Assembly (NCBI RefSeq): GCF_000002995.4
Contig: NW_025062478.1
Span: 11,714,001-11,778,000 of the forward strand
Direction: 5' to 3'
Source: Brugia malayi
Lineage: Eukaryota; Nematoda; Chromadorea; Rhabditida; Onchocercidae
DNA length: 64,000 nucleotides
This document shows, in pieces, positions 1 through 12,712 of this stretch. The position numbers and the translations under genes are program-made. Position 1 is the stretch's first letter. Each line of letters opens with the position of its first letter. The notes beneath the pieces are model-generated. The model saw only the letters and a list, made by a program, of their open reading frames with translations. It searched no databases and was not told the DNA's origin.

Positions 1-1027
1 TTTTGATTTCAAACAATTTTATTTCAATTCATATTATAATTCGGATTTTAACGATATTATAATTTTATTTCAATTCATATTATAATTCTGATTTTAACGA
101 TATTATAAACTATCTCACATCATCAAAATATTAAATTATCTTTGTAAAATTACTCGAAATATGTTCGTCATTAACATAAATAATTTATAATATTTGTATA
201 ATAATTATATCATACAATTACAATTTATCGGAAGAAAGAGATAAAATGAAATGAAAGACTGCAATAATTAATAAAATCTTTAGAAAATCTTTATCTAAAT
301 ATAATTGCTTTATTTCATTAGAATACTTTGTACTTTGCTTTCAAATTTTTTTTTTTTTTCTACAAAGATAACAAGGAAATATTTTAAATTTTTTTTCTAG
401 AAAGATGCAAAAGAAATATTAATTATTTAGGGTAAATATTTTGAATTCATAATTGATGAGGCTGCAATTATACTATTTTTAAAAGTATTTCAAACAAATG
501 ATAGATAGATAATTTGACGAAGTAAAACATTTCGCCCAAAAAATTTTCACTTCTTTTTTATGCTAATTTTTTTATACCAATCATTTCTCAATTTTTTTTT
601 TCGTCAAAAAATTTTTAAAACATTAAAAAAAAGCATTATTTATTGATTGCATTTTGTTGCTTATTACAACTATTCTCATTTCTTTTTATTTTCTCTTTAA
701 TTGCGTTTATTTTCATTTTTTCTTTTTGTTTTTTTTGAACCAAATTTAATAAAAAGTCATTTTTGTTATCAATAATTATTTAATGAATAAAACTGAAGAT
801 AAGTGATAATTTAATTTTGAATAGCTCTGATAATAATGAATTTGATTTGAGAGAAAATGATGCTTTGCTTTTCTTTTTCTTCTTCTAAATTGCATATTAG
901 CAGATAAAGAATAAAATTTGAAATTTAAAAAAATTAAAATGAATGAAATTATACTACGACAATGTGTGAAAATAAATATTAATAAATGATAAAAATAACA
1001 CAGAAATGATTGTAGTGATAATAATTA
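1..1027. other. AT-rich non-coding DNA
   Basis: No reading frame with coding character is visible on either strand. The stretch is A/T-rich with short poly-T runs and nothing that looks like a splice-bounded exon. It may be intergenic or part of a very long intron. Confidence 0.6.
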
Positions 1028-1134
1028 AAGAGAGAGAGAGACAGAGAGAGAGGGAGAGGGAAAGAGGGAGAGAGAGAGAGAGGGAGAGGGAGAGGGAGAG
1101 AGAGAGGGAGAGGGAGAGGGAGAGAGAGAGAGAG
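1028..1134. repeat. GA/GGGA purine microsatellite
   Basis: The stretch is almost pure AG with interspersed GGGA units, and the purine strand is on top. It is the first of several similar purine arrays in the first 8 kb (also near 4.32, 5.29 and 7.71 kb). Confidence 0.9.
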
Positions 1135-2086
1135 CTAAGTAAGATAATATCATTTAATGTTTAATGTATATTCATATTTCTGACCCTAAAAAAGGGACAA
1201 TAATTAATGATTGGAGTAGAAAATATAGATGACAATGATACAATTATACTTACTGCATTATGATGGATGTTGTGTTGACCTTTTCTTTTTTTTTTTTTTG
1301 TTAACAATTTATTCATTTGACCTCATTTATCCGTATCTTTTTTCTAAAGTATCATTTTGATACTTTCTTTGACAAATTTTTTTGTCTGACATAATTAAAA
1401 AGTTAAGTAAGATTAGATATTTCGAATAGATAAAATATATTTGAAAATAATTAAATAATAATGATTATTATCTAATTATCATAGTAGAAATAATTCAAAA
1501 AAAAAAAAATAATAACTAATAATAATTGTTGAGAATATCATTTTTGATCATGAATTGAAAATTTTTTCAATAAGTCCGGAAGAAAACAAAATTGCAAATG
1601 GAAGAATTAATATTATCAAGAATATAGGAAAAGAAGATAAAAGGTAATGAAATGAGTGAAATAGACAAACAAAACAAATGATAAGGTGGAAAATAAGTGA
1701 TCATAACACTGATTACATTATTTATCATTTTTTAATTTTTCTTATCATTTCTTTATTCGTGCTATTTTTCAACGTTTTTTTTTTTTTTTCATCTTAATTT
1801 ATAAATTTCAAAATGATATCAGTAATGATTTTATCATTGCTCACATATCATTATAAAATACAATATGGTTTTGGAAAAATGTTTGATTAAATTTTTATAA
1901 ACTTTTTTGGTGTAAAAAATTTGCTCAATTTTTTGAAACTTGTGCTGTTACTTATAATTATTGAATTTGATAGCTCGTTGTGAGCAAATATTTTGATCTA
2001 TGCAATCATTATTATTATTTTAAACTACAACATAGTTTAACATAATAGTTATAATCCATTCATAAGTATGAAATAATTACGATATA

Positions 2087-2405
2087 TTCAAAAGTATGGT
2101 ATAACTATAATATAATAAGGAATACGATATAATCATAATCAAAAGTATGATATAACTATAATATAATAAGGAATATGATATAATCATAATCAAAAGTATG
2201 ATATAACTATAATATAATAAGAAATATGATATAATCATAATCAAAAGTATGGTATAACTATAATATAATAAGAAATATGATATAATCATAATCAAAAGTA
2301 TGATATAACTATAATATAATAAGAAATATGATATAATCATAATCAAAAGTATGGTATAACTATAATATAATAAGAAATATGATATAATCATAATCAAAAG
2401 TATGG
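2087..2405. repeat. 51-bp tandem repeat, about six copies
   Basis: A 51-bp AT-rich unit built around AAAAGTATG(G/A)TATAACTATA is repeated about six times with single-base variants. Because 51 is a multiple of three, it leaves a spurious open frame on the minus strand with a 17-residue period. I regard that frame as an artefact. Confidence 0.9.
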
Positions 2406-2669
2406 TATAGTTTTATAGTGTAAAAAATTTTTTGAATATATGAAATAACTTTTATAAATTAGTGTAAATTTTTTGCATCCTTTTTTTGCTGTTTTTTTTT
2501 TTCTTTTTTTTTTCGTTTTACAACAAATATATTTGAATTATTTTATGAATGAAAGCAAAATTAGAAATGATAATGAGATATTATATTGAAATATTGAAAG
2601 TTTTGTAAATAATATTTATTTATATGAATATTTTATTAAATTATCAAAATAAATGCTAGGCAGTTAGTC

Positions 2670-2670
<1 letters not shown>

Positions 2671-2700
<30 letters not shown>

Positions 2701-2702
2701 AA
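2671..2702. repeat. (GATT)n microsatellite
   Basis: Perfect tetranucleotide array of GATT units in non-coding AT-rich DNA. Confidence 0.9.
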
Positions 2703-3676
2703 TTGGTCATTTGTTTGATCAATCTATTCATTTATTATGCTCTTAAAAAAAAAAACAATAATAATAATAAGAATAAAAGTTTTCGTTCTTTGAAGTGTTT
2801 TTTTTTCAGACATTTATTAATAAAAATATTTTTTTTTTTAAAAATTACACAACAAAAGTGATGAAAAATTGTCAATTAACAATTGAATAAATAAAAATTC
2901 CAAATGAGTAAATGCTAGAAAAAAATTTAATGCTTATAAATAAATAAATAAATTGCTAATTAATACTTGTGAATAATTATAAGCTAATGAATAATGCACA
3001 ATTAGCAAATTACTACTAAATAAATGAATGAAAAGAGAGCTAAAATTAGCAAAAAGAAATTTCAAACTGGTTTTTAATTTGTCCTTTCATTTAGACTTTG
3101 TGGTGAGAATGTTGTAATATTACAAAAGAAAAATAAAAGATAATAAAGAAAAATAAAAGGTAAAAATTTTAGTTGGAAAAGGTAAAAAATTTTTGTTACA
3201 ATAAAAAAAAAAAAAAAAAAATAGGAGCAAATATCAATATATTAAACATTTCTTTCATATCGAGTATTATTTTTGATAGGTTACTATTATTTTAATTATT
3301 AATTTGGGAAAAATCAATTTTAATTTTAGTTATAATCAAATTAAACTGTCCATTTGTTTTCCGGAAAAAAGTATAAAAAAAATTTGGATAATGAAATAAA
3401 ACCAAATAAAAGACAAAATAAATAAGAGAAATAAAATTTATTCCTTAAATAAATATTTAAATATTTTTAAATTAGCATCAAAACAATTATTATTTAATTT
3501 ATATTTCGTTAATGTTTATAAACACAAAAATGAATTTTTCCATATAAAATGATAATTATAAGCAATGGCGATTAATTATTTTCATAGAAAGATAATGATT
3601 ATTATAAATATTATTTATTAGACTTTTTAAAATTTCTTTTTTTTTTTTTTTTTCTATAAATATCATTTATTAGATC

Positions 3677-3708
<32 letters not shown>

Positions 3709-4318
3709 AAGATGTAATTATTATTTATTTTATGCCTTTTGTATGTATATGCATAGGCTTATTAAAAATATGATTGTATTTATTAAATTATAATTGTCAA
3801 TAAATGAAATTTTTATAAGATAAATTGTAGTGAATTGAAAAATTGTATGAAATTAATGTGATTTCAAATTACTTATTTTTTAATTAATTTATCATTTTCG
3901 ACTATAACTTAATTAAATTTATTTAGTAAATTCGAAATTATGCAAATAATAATTACAAGAAATTATTCAATTAAAGGAAAAAGAAAAAATGAGGAAATAT
4001 GTTAATAAATTTTTAATTATAAAATTTAAATTTAAACTCTTAAATTTAAGACTAATTTTTTTTAATGTAATATTGTAATTAATTATTATTACTTTGTGTT
4101 TTTTTTTTTTTTTGTTTTATTTTAATGATTTGAATTGAAAATTCAAAAGAAAAAACATATGAAGAAAAGGTAAAAAAATATTTTGTAAACAAAATATTTG
4201 ACAAAGAGAAATATTAAGCAGACAGGAAGAGAGATGATAGTAAACAGTTAGCTTTGTTTTTATCCGATCCAAAATCATTCACAGCAGCTTCTTTTACAAG
4301 TAATCAATTTCAGGAAAA
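2703..4318. other. AT-rich non-coding DNA
   Basis: Long poly-T and poly-A runs (for example around 3,640-3,702) and no coding-like frame on either strand. Confidence 0.6.
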
Positions 4319-4386
4319 GAGAGAGAGAGGGAAGGAGAGAGGAAGAGAGAGAGAGAGAGGGAGAGAGAGAGAGAGGGAGGGAGAGA
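4319..4386. repeat. GA-rich purine microsatellite
   Basis: AG/GGAG array on the top strand, similar to those near 1.03, 5.29 and 7.71 kb. Confidence 0.9.
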
Positions 4387-4492
4387 AATTGTATCGCTTT
4401 TAAGTTTAACAATATGTGTTATTTCAGCGCTTCTAATATAGCTCTTTTATGAAACTTCATTAATTGATAGGAAAAAAAAGGTCGATATGTGC

Positions 4493-4780
<288 letters not shown>

Positions 4781-4847
4781 ATGTTTATTTAATTACTGAT
4801 AATTCATATTGTTTTTCTTAATGCATTTCTTGCTATACTTTTAATAT

Positions 4848-4995
4848 TATTATTATTGTCAATACTATTCTCATTATTATTATTATTACTATCAGTATTA
4901 TTATTATCATTATTATTATCAATATTATTATGATTATTATTATTGTTATCATTATTATTAGTAGTAGTAGTATTTATGATCATTATTATTAATTA
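4848..4995. repeat. ATT-rich trinucleotide region
   Basis: Imperfect ATT/TTA trinucleotide array with interruptions, including a short (TAG)n stretch near 4,960. Confidence 0.8.
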
Positions 4996-5291
4996 ATTTA
5001 TTAAAGCATATTAATTATCATTATTGTTATATTTATTTTTAAATTTTATGATAATATGTGAGCATTATGTATTGGCTAAACTTTCATTCAAATGTATATT
5101 TTATCAGAGTTACTTATCAACTACTAAATCATTTGTTATCATATATTTTATCGAATTTATTTGCATCGCAAAATCAATTATTGTTAATGATTAAAATGAT
5201 ATGATAACAGTAGAGTAACAATTCAGTGATAAGATGATATCTATTCATCATGTATACAATCTTTTATCCTTCTAGCAATTATGGCATAGAA

Positions 5292-5334
5292 GAGAGAGAG
5301 AGAGAGAGAGGAAGGGAAAGAAGGAGGGAGAGAG
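5292..5334. repeat. GA microsatellite
   Basis: AG array with GGAAGGG interruptions on the top strand. Confidence 0.85.
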
Positions 5335-5453
5335 AAAATCAAAAGTTGATCGTATATTTCAATATGCTAATAATTTGCATCTTTTTTTCTTCTTCTCCCT
5401 CTATTTCTCCTTCTTCAAACACCTTCCTTCCATTTTGTCATCATCTAATTCAG

Positions 5454-5579
5454 CAAAAGTGTTTGTCCACTCCACCTCGCACCTTTCTGCTTCCTCTGTC
5501 GCATTGGTGGTCAGTGCAGTTGACCAGCAGATTAATGCGTCGTCCCCTGTCAACATCCGTCAACACATTGGTCCATGTG
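5454..5579 (+). CDS. Candidate orphan exon, unknown product
   Basis: This patch has much more balanced base composition than its surroundings. It is open in the frame that reads KVFVHSTSHLSASSVALVVS and continues through VDQQINASSPVNIRQHIGPC. A good acceptor (CTAATTCAG) precedes it, and a GT (TGTG|GTGGTT) follows. The residue mix is balanced, unlike the Phe/Lys-rich junk frames around it. I do not recognise a family and find no partner exon, so this could be an isolated exon of an unseen gene, a pseudogene fragment, or a non-coding GC-richer island. The splice boundaries are guesses. Confidence 0.25.
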
Positions 5580-5934
5580 GTGGTTATTCCCATTTCAATT
5601 ATTATTTGCTTATATATATATTTTTTTTTAAAAAAAAGAGGTTTATAATTTAATTTATAATTTTCTTTTTTTTTTTTCGTTATAATTTCTTTTTTATTTT
5701 TGTGAAATTTTCGGTTTTTTTTTTTTTTTTCATTTTTCATTTTTTTTTTTTTTTGCTGTTATTTATTTAGGATAAAGGTCCTATTTTTTTGTTTTTTTTT
5801 TATTTGTGTCATTGCATCGAATTATAATATAATGAATGATCACATTGCATTAATCATTCGTTTATATATTTTTGATTCAATGAACCATTCCTGAATAAAT
5901 AGCACAAAATTAAAATGTGAACTCTAAGTTCATC

Positions 5935-6025
5935 CCCATTACGTCAGTCAATCTTTTATCATAACGTGAGCAATACGTACATCTCTATTCCGTCATGACA
6001 CGTAAAGAATTATAAACGTAACCCC
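5935..6025. promoter_or_regulatory. Cluster of ACGT-core motifs
   Basis: In about 90 bp there are several ACGT cores, including a CRE-like TTACGTCAG, AACGTGAG, ATACGTAC, GACACGTAA and AAACGTAAC. The patch is GC-richer than its surroundings. ACGT is the core bound by bZIP and bHLH factors, so an enhancer or promoter is possible, but no gene start is nearby on either strand. Confidence 0.25.
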
Positions 6026-6296
6026 TGTTATGCTGATCAGTTTTTTTTTTTTTTTTTGATGGTATAATATTAAATAATTTATAGTTAATTAAAAATAAAC
6101 AAAACCAAATTATTGGTTAGAAATGGAATTGATTAGAATTACTTAACATAAAAGATAGATATAGCCAAATTGTGGAATTTTTGATTAATTTTGAAATTTG
6201 AATGAGTTGAAAAAAAAAAATGCAATACTTATTACATTTATCAAATCATTTCTTACCATACATTTTTCTCACAATAGATCTCTCTAATATATCTAA

Positions 6297-6445
6297 TAAA
6301 TAGATAAACAACTAGATAAATAGACCAGAAGATAAACAACTAGATAAATAGACCAGAAGATAAACAATTAAATAAATAGACCAGAAGATAAACAACTAAA
6401 TAAATAGACCAGAAGATAAACAACTAGATAAATAGACCAGATAAA
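6297..6445. repeat. 28-bp tandem repeat, about five copies
   Basis: The unit reads AACTAGATAAATAGACCAGA plus eight more bases (AGATAAAC). It is repeated about five times with C/T and G/A variants and a truncated last copy. Confidence 0.9.
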
Positions 6446-7707
6446 TAAAAAAGACATATTCGAAATGTAAAATGGATAATTGATCATTTTCTAATTTCTG
6501 TCATATTTCCTTATTTGTCATTTTAATTAATTTCTAATTAAATCTTTTAACCAATTTACATGATTTAACCTTCCATCTAGTTTATCATATAAATCATTTT
6601 GTAACTGTAAAAAAAAGAAAAAAAAAAATGGTTCAAAATATTTCTTTCTTTTTTCTTAAAATGGATGGATTCACTTTTTTTTTCCTCTATTTAAAACAGA
6701 TTATTGTAATGTCCATTAAATGGGTCATTGAATTTACTTTTTAATCTGAATTATTATCTTAACCTATGATTTAAGGAAATGAAAAGATTTGTGTTTGGCA
6801 TAAGAATATATCATATTTACAATCTTTTCATTACATTCTTTCTCCTTCCTTTTCCTTTCCCTTCATTTCATTTCATTTCATTTTTTTTTTTTTTTTTTTT
6901 TTTTTTTGCTTTTGATTTTCGTCATTTTGCTCAAATAATAATGATATGAGCAAATAAATATATAATATAATATGATATATTATATAAATTTCATTTGTGA
7001 GAAAGTTTATTCCTTTAAATTTATCTTATTATTTCTCATATATCAATTGAATAATTAATTAACTAATTGCTCAGTTATTCTATTTCCAACTGAAATTTTA
7101 TGCTGAATAATAGGATGCAAAAACCTGTTTTACATTTAATTTAATTTTCTCAATTTTATCTAGAATTTAATGTCTGATAAAAATGCTCACAAATTTATTA
7201 TTACTTTATATTATTTAAAGTTTAAATTTTATTAAACACTTAATTTTAATAAGCTAAATTTTTGAAGCAATTAAAATATTACTACTTTTTTTCTTTCATT
7301 GAATTATTTAAATGAAACATTCATACTTTACATTTTAGAATTTCAAAATCAACATTTATTACAGGTATTTAATTTAACAAATTCATATATACATATGCTT
7401 ATTCATAAAATAAATTAAAGAAATGAGTGTGATAAATCTAAATTTCTCTTCTACCAGTCTTTTTTTTTTTTTTTTTTGTATGAATGAATGGATGAATTTA
7501 TCTATCAATTATCATTATTAATTTAATTAGTTTAAAAAATTTTAATTAATTTTTATAAATTAGAATAATTACTTTTCCTTTCTTTCTTTCTTTCTTCTAT
7601 TTCGGAAATATTTTAATCGATTGATTGAATTATGACATTGTCACTATTATGACTGTAATTTTCATTTTACGATTAATTTTCGAACAGAGACGGCAAGAAG
7701 GAAAGCG

Positions 7708-7757
7708 AAAAGAGAGAGAGAGAGGGAGGGAGAGACAGAGAGAGAGAGAGAGAGAAA
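7708..7757. repeat. GA microsatellite
   Basis: AG array on the top strand interrupted by GGGAGGG and GACAGAG, about 700 bp upstream of the KLHDC3-type gene. Confidence 0.85.
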
Positions 7758-8452
7758 AGTGAAAGAGGAGTTAAAAAATAGAAATTCTTCTGAAAATGAG
7801 TGATAGCAGCAGAAGAGCTTTGACATACTTTTTTTTTTTTTTTTTTTTTAAAGTATATTGGAGTATCGAAGTATATTGCTTTTTTCTTTTTTTTTGCAAA
7901 ATTACTTTACACAAAACTTTTTTTTATTTTTATTTTTACATCTTTTCATCGTATGCTAGCCATTTGTTTACGTGTTCTATACTAGTTGTTGTTGTTGTTG
8001 TTTTTTTTTTTTGACGTAATTTTTGCTTAAGTACATAGAATTAATCATTGAAGCAATTCTATTTGTGATTAATTTACCATTTTATCCTAATTTTATTTTT
8101 CTTAATTTACTGAAGCAAATAATTGTTCAAATTATCAATAATTTTATTAATTAATGAAATGAGTAAAAAATAATAATTAAAAATGAATAAATAATTAAAT
8201 AAGTTAATTAATTTATTACACCTATAATATGCTCTAGAAATGATAGTTTAGATTTAGTAATGATAGGTAGAAAAGAGAAAAAACAAAATATTCTTTCGTT
8301 TTCAATTTGAAGAAAAAAAAAAAATACTATCAATTATACTTTTTTCTTTTTTATTACTCACTTACTATATAAATACGTGTTTTACGTGAAAGCACTGTAT
8401 GTAAATTAATCAATGAATGCGAATATCATTTAAATTACTAATAATATTATAT

Positions 8453-8464
8453 ATTCATCAGATA
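8453..8464 (+). promoter_or_regulatory. Candidate trans-splice acceptor for the KLHDC3-type gene
   Basis: TTCATCAG ends 3 nt before the ATG at 8,465. Acceptors this close to the start codon are typical of spliced-leader addition in nematodes, and this one supports the chosen start. An upstream cis-spliced exon cannot be excluded. Confidence 0.5.
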
Positions 8465-11400
8465 ATGTATTGGACGATAACAATTGAAGGTGGTCCAAAA
8501 CGTGTAAATCACGCAGCAGTAGCGTTAAATGATCAAATTTATTCATTTGGTGGTTACTGTTCTGGTGAACTTTATGATGGTAGTCAGCCAGTTGATGTAC
8601 ACGTTTTAGATACCGGTTTGTTTGTTTGTTTTTTTTTTAAATTAAAATTTCATTTTTCTTTTTGATGAATATATTTATTCATTTATTTATTAATCTACTA
8701 CATTTATTACATTATTATATTATCATATCTTTATCATATGATATTAAAAGGATATTATATTTGTTTTAAATGCATTTTTGAGTCGAAATGATATAAATTT
8801 TAATGCTATTTTCATATACACTCAAAATTCAATATATTACACAAATTTATATGTTTAATTTAAAAAATTGATTGAATTTTTCATGTATATCAAATATACG
8901 TAGTGTAATTAGTGGTATTGAATACACGTAGTAAATATACGTAATAGAGTTTAAACCTCTCGTATATATTGCCCTTTTGTGAATCTTCCTGTTTCATTGT
9001 GGCCAACGTGTTGCCGGTTAAAAGTTGATAAGTTTACCTGTGGTACTTGCTTAACCTATAATGCTTATTTCGCCGGTGCTTATTGTTTAACGTGAGATTC
9101 CCATTTAACACGTTGTTCATTATTTCATCTGAGGTTCCTTCCTATCTGATGCGTAGTTTATTATTTCACGTAAGGTGACACGTAGTTTGTCATTTCACCT
9201 AAGGTTTCTATCTGATGCCTCTATCTTTCACGTAAGATTTAATATTGATTTCGCTAATAATAATATTTTGCTTTATTTATTTCATGCATTTTGCCTGCTT
9301 GATATTTTTTGCAAGAAAAAAGAGACGAAAATAATATTAATATTATCAGGAAATTATCGTTGGCGTAAATTAACGGTACGAACGGATAATAGCGAAAGCG
9401 AAACTGCTTATCCATCGGTATCACAGAATAGTTGGCCATATCAACGATATGGTCATACAGTTGTTGAATATAATGGTAAAGCATACTTATGGGGTGGACG
9501 AAATGACGAATTTGGTGCGTGTTCCAAGATGTATTGCTTTGATCCAGGTATGGTTTTGTCTTTTTTCTTTTACTAGTTGAAGATTTGAAAGCAAAAATTA
9601 TTAAAAATTCCTATCAGTTCAAAGTCAAATCTTTATAGAACAAGTTGAGATTTAGGAATAAAAGACAAAATTCCAAAAATTTTTGAAATATGAGTACTAA
9701 ATCTTGACAATATTTTGCATTAGGAAATTGAATTCCTAAATTCGACTTACCAGTTTTTATTTGCCATGAGAGATTTATATCTCTCAAATTTGTGTTTGTT
9801 TTCAGTCTTTGAAAAGATTAATTTCAGAATTTCGAAATATCAGTTTTGGGAAGTTCTTATTTAACATCTCTTAATTTCTATGATACAGAGTTTTCAATTT
9901 TTTCCTAGTCTAATGCAAAATATACAGTCGTACTTGTTTTTGAGGTTATAATTTAATTTCAGAAGCGGTAACTTGGTCAGTGGTTCCTTCTGAAGGTGAA
10001 GCACCACCAGCACGTGATGGGCATAGTGCTGTGGTAGTTGATGATCTGATGTTTATGTTTGGTGGTTTTGAGGAAGATTCACAGAGGTATACTTTTCTTT
10101 ATTTGATATTTGTAAGGTGTGGGTATCAAAATTCATAACTCATCATTAGGATAGTACCGAATGGTCTGCTTTTGTTTAACCACATCTCATCAGAATAAGT
10201 TAGATGATTTTAAAGTAATCGCTAGCTAGATGGTAATGAAAGCATATTACCTCTTGTATTGCCTATTAATTTATGTTTATCTTAATATTTCTGTAAAAAC
10301 AGATTTATGCTTAACTGATTGAGAGCACTTTGTTTCTTTTATTTTATGTTTGTTTTGTTTCACTTTTTCGTCTTCTTCTGGTATACTGTTTTTCTTACCT
10401 TTACTTGTAATTGGTATTTTTCGTAGCCTTGACTGAATATTGGAAAATTTCGTAGAATTTGTTGATTCCAGGTTTAGTCAAGAAACTTTTGCTTATAATT
10501 TCAAACAGAGGAAATGGTATGAATTGAAAACAACGGTAAATTATTTGTTTTTCTTTAAAAGATATTAATATAATCATTATTGAAGATTCAGTTTTTATTT
10601 GTTAACATTTGCCTATTATGTTTGATTTGCAAAAATCTTATGCAGTTTTTGGAGTTATAATTTATTTGGAAAATTTATGAAATTTTTAATACCATTAGAA
10701 AAATTAAATAGTGTTAATACTTTAACTGTCGAACTTAAATGAATGACTCATGGATGATTCTGTGAATTATTTCGATTTTATATGAATTTATTTTGCTGCT
10801 TTTTTTTTTCTTTTTTTGTATTAAAACTGTTCTTGTTTGCATTCATTAGAATATTATTGCAGGGTGAATTGCCGCAGTGGCGAGATTTTCATACAGCTTG
10901 TGTCATTAATAAAAAAATGTATATATTTGGTGGACGTAGCGATTTGCATGGTGCATTTCATAGCTCCCGAGATTATTATTCTGATGTACTCAAAGTGTTG
11001 AATTTAAAAACAGGCCGTTGGGAAGATCCAAAAGTAACTGGTGATTGTCCATGTGGTCGACGAAGTCATAGTGCCTGCAAGTTTTTCTTTTTTCTTAAAA
11101 TATACCGTTGACATGTGATATTAAGAACTAAGCGTGAAGTGAAATAGACTCATCCAAATTCTGTTTGCTGAAGAATTCCGGATTCGAATGTATCTCGAAT
11201 TTTTATTATGTTTTTTTGAGTTGTGATAATATGTTCCAGGGGTTCGTAATAATAAGATGTATATATTTGGTGGATATTTGGGTACCGAAAATCGGCATCT
11301 AAACGAATTGCATGAATTTGATCCTGCAACATCGTGCTGGCGTCGTTTAAAACCATTCGGTACTGGTCCTTCACCGAGGCGAAGACAATGTGTGGTTGTC

Positions 11401-12712
11401 GTTGGTGAACGCGTTTTTTTGTTTGGTGGTACTATGTAAGTGGTACAGCTTATTTCGCTGTGATAGCTTTAGAGTAATTTCAGTTGATTAAATTTTTTTA
11501 TTGCTCAAACTGGTAGATCTGGTCGACACTGATCTGTCGAATTAATTAGACTACTGTTGTCGCAGTTGTTGTCAACCATAAATTCCTCTTCCTCTTCTGT
11601 TGATTAATTTTTAAGCCAGAAATACTAATTTAAGGAAGTCACCGGATAGTCTTGTCATATGTTTAAGTTCGAATAGTCTTGTTGTTAAAAAGTACTCTGT
11701 AACTTTAGAAAAGCACTTAACCGATGTTTAATTTTTCGATGACAGTTCAGTGAATATAGCGCTGTTAGTTAACGCTAATTTTTATAAAAATATCATGTCT
11801 CAAAAAATTTCGTCATATTCGTTTCTCTTTAACTGCTAATAAAAAATATGAAAATTAGTAAAAGCCTTATTAATTTAGCTAGCTTAAGCAAAAATTTAAG
11901 CATGATGGGAAGTTTAAAATTCAATAGAAAAGAGAATTTTATGTGCAGTACTTGATAATAATACGGAATCCGTCATGTATAGCAGAAAATAATAATTTAA
12001 AATATTTTGCAATAAGTAAATTCTCCAATATGTGGTACAGTAACTCCATAAATGATGACCATTTATTCATTGCAGGCCTTCCAATTCAAAGAAAATGGAT
12101 CCCGTACATAGTGGTCTTTGTGACCTCTCTGATCTTCATGTACTTGATTACGGTTCGTTCATGGTCGTGCCTTAATTTTTTTTTAATACCTAAATTTTTT
12201 GCATTCCATTTATTATAAAGATCATACCATTTCTTGTATTCTGAGGATTTTTCAATTTATAGAAAACTAATGGTTAATTCAGGTTCAGTTTGTTTCAGGA
12301 CCAACTCTGAAGGATCTTGCTGCTAATGCTGTTATAAAAAATAGATTGAACGAAAGATTTTCTGATTTGATTCCAGATGATCTGAAGTAGGCTTTATTCC
12401 ATTTTATTCTTAGCTTTTTCTTGAGATTAGTTAAACATATGTTCTACGTGTTTTTTTTTTCTTTTTTTTTTAAATGATTCAGTTTATAATAATGATTATC
12501 CACTGTTGAAGTGCAGTTACATAATTCAATCAGTAATTGACTACTGCACATTAGTATTTATTTTGTTTTTTTCTGTTACATACCAAAATACTTTGTACTT
12601 TATGAATGCTATAGAATGTCTGCAGTTTTTCATTCTTTCCTAACTTTTCAGGCACGACCTTCGGATGATGACACAACCAAACAAAATAACTCTTACTCGA
12701 TATGATGGTTGA
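8465..12712 (+). CDS. KLHDC3: Kelch-repeat protein, KLHDC3 (Peas) type
   Basis: Nine exons: 8465-8615, 9350-9547, 9963-10086, 10472-10535, 10863-11076, 11240-11435, 12076-12152, 12299-12386 and 12652-12712. They join in frame to about 390 residues, close to the roughly 380 of human KLHDC3. The protein opens MYWTITIEGGPKRVNHAAVA and contains successive Kelch blades with GG pairs: YSFGGYC, LWGGRND, FMFGGFE, YIFGGRS, YIFGGYL and FLFGGT. The C-terminus has the SDLHVLDY motif, as in KLHDC3. In mammals KLHDC3 is a substrate receptor of a cullin-2 E3 ubiquitin ligase that recognises C-terminal degrons through its propeller; the worm role is inferred. Intron 5 appears to use a GC donor (T|GCAAGT at 11,077), the only junction I find that keeps the frame. 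Intron 1 holds a degenerate repeat. The gene stands alone, with a 4.6 kb gap downstream. Confidence 0.92.
9105..9240. repeat. Degenerate short repeats in KLHDC3 intron 1
   Basis: The motifs ATTTCAYSTRAGGT and CTATCTGATGC recur several times in this intron segment with variable spacing (for example near 9,120, 9,163, 9,192 and 9,226). The stretch is GC-richer than the rest of the intron. It may be a decayed satellite or mobile-element fragment. Confidence 0.55.

Noticed and set aside
2077..2397. Minus-strand 106-residue frame of Ile/Tyr/Leu repeats
   Set aside because: It is produced by the 51-bp tandem repeat, with a 17-residue period and no start or splice context.
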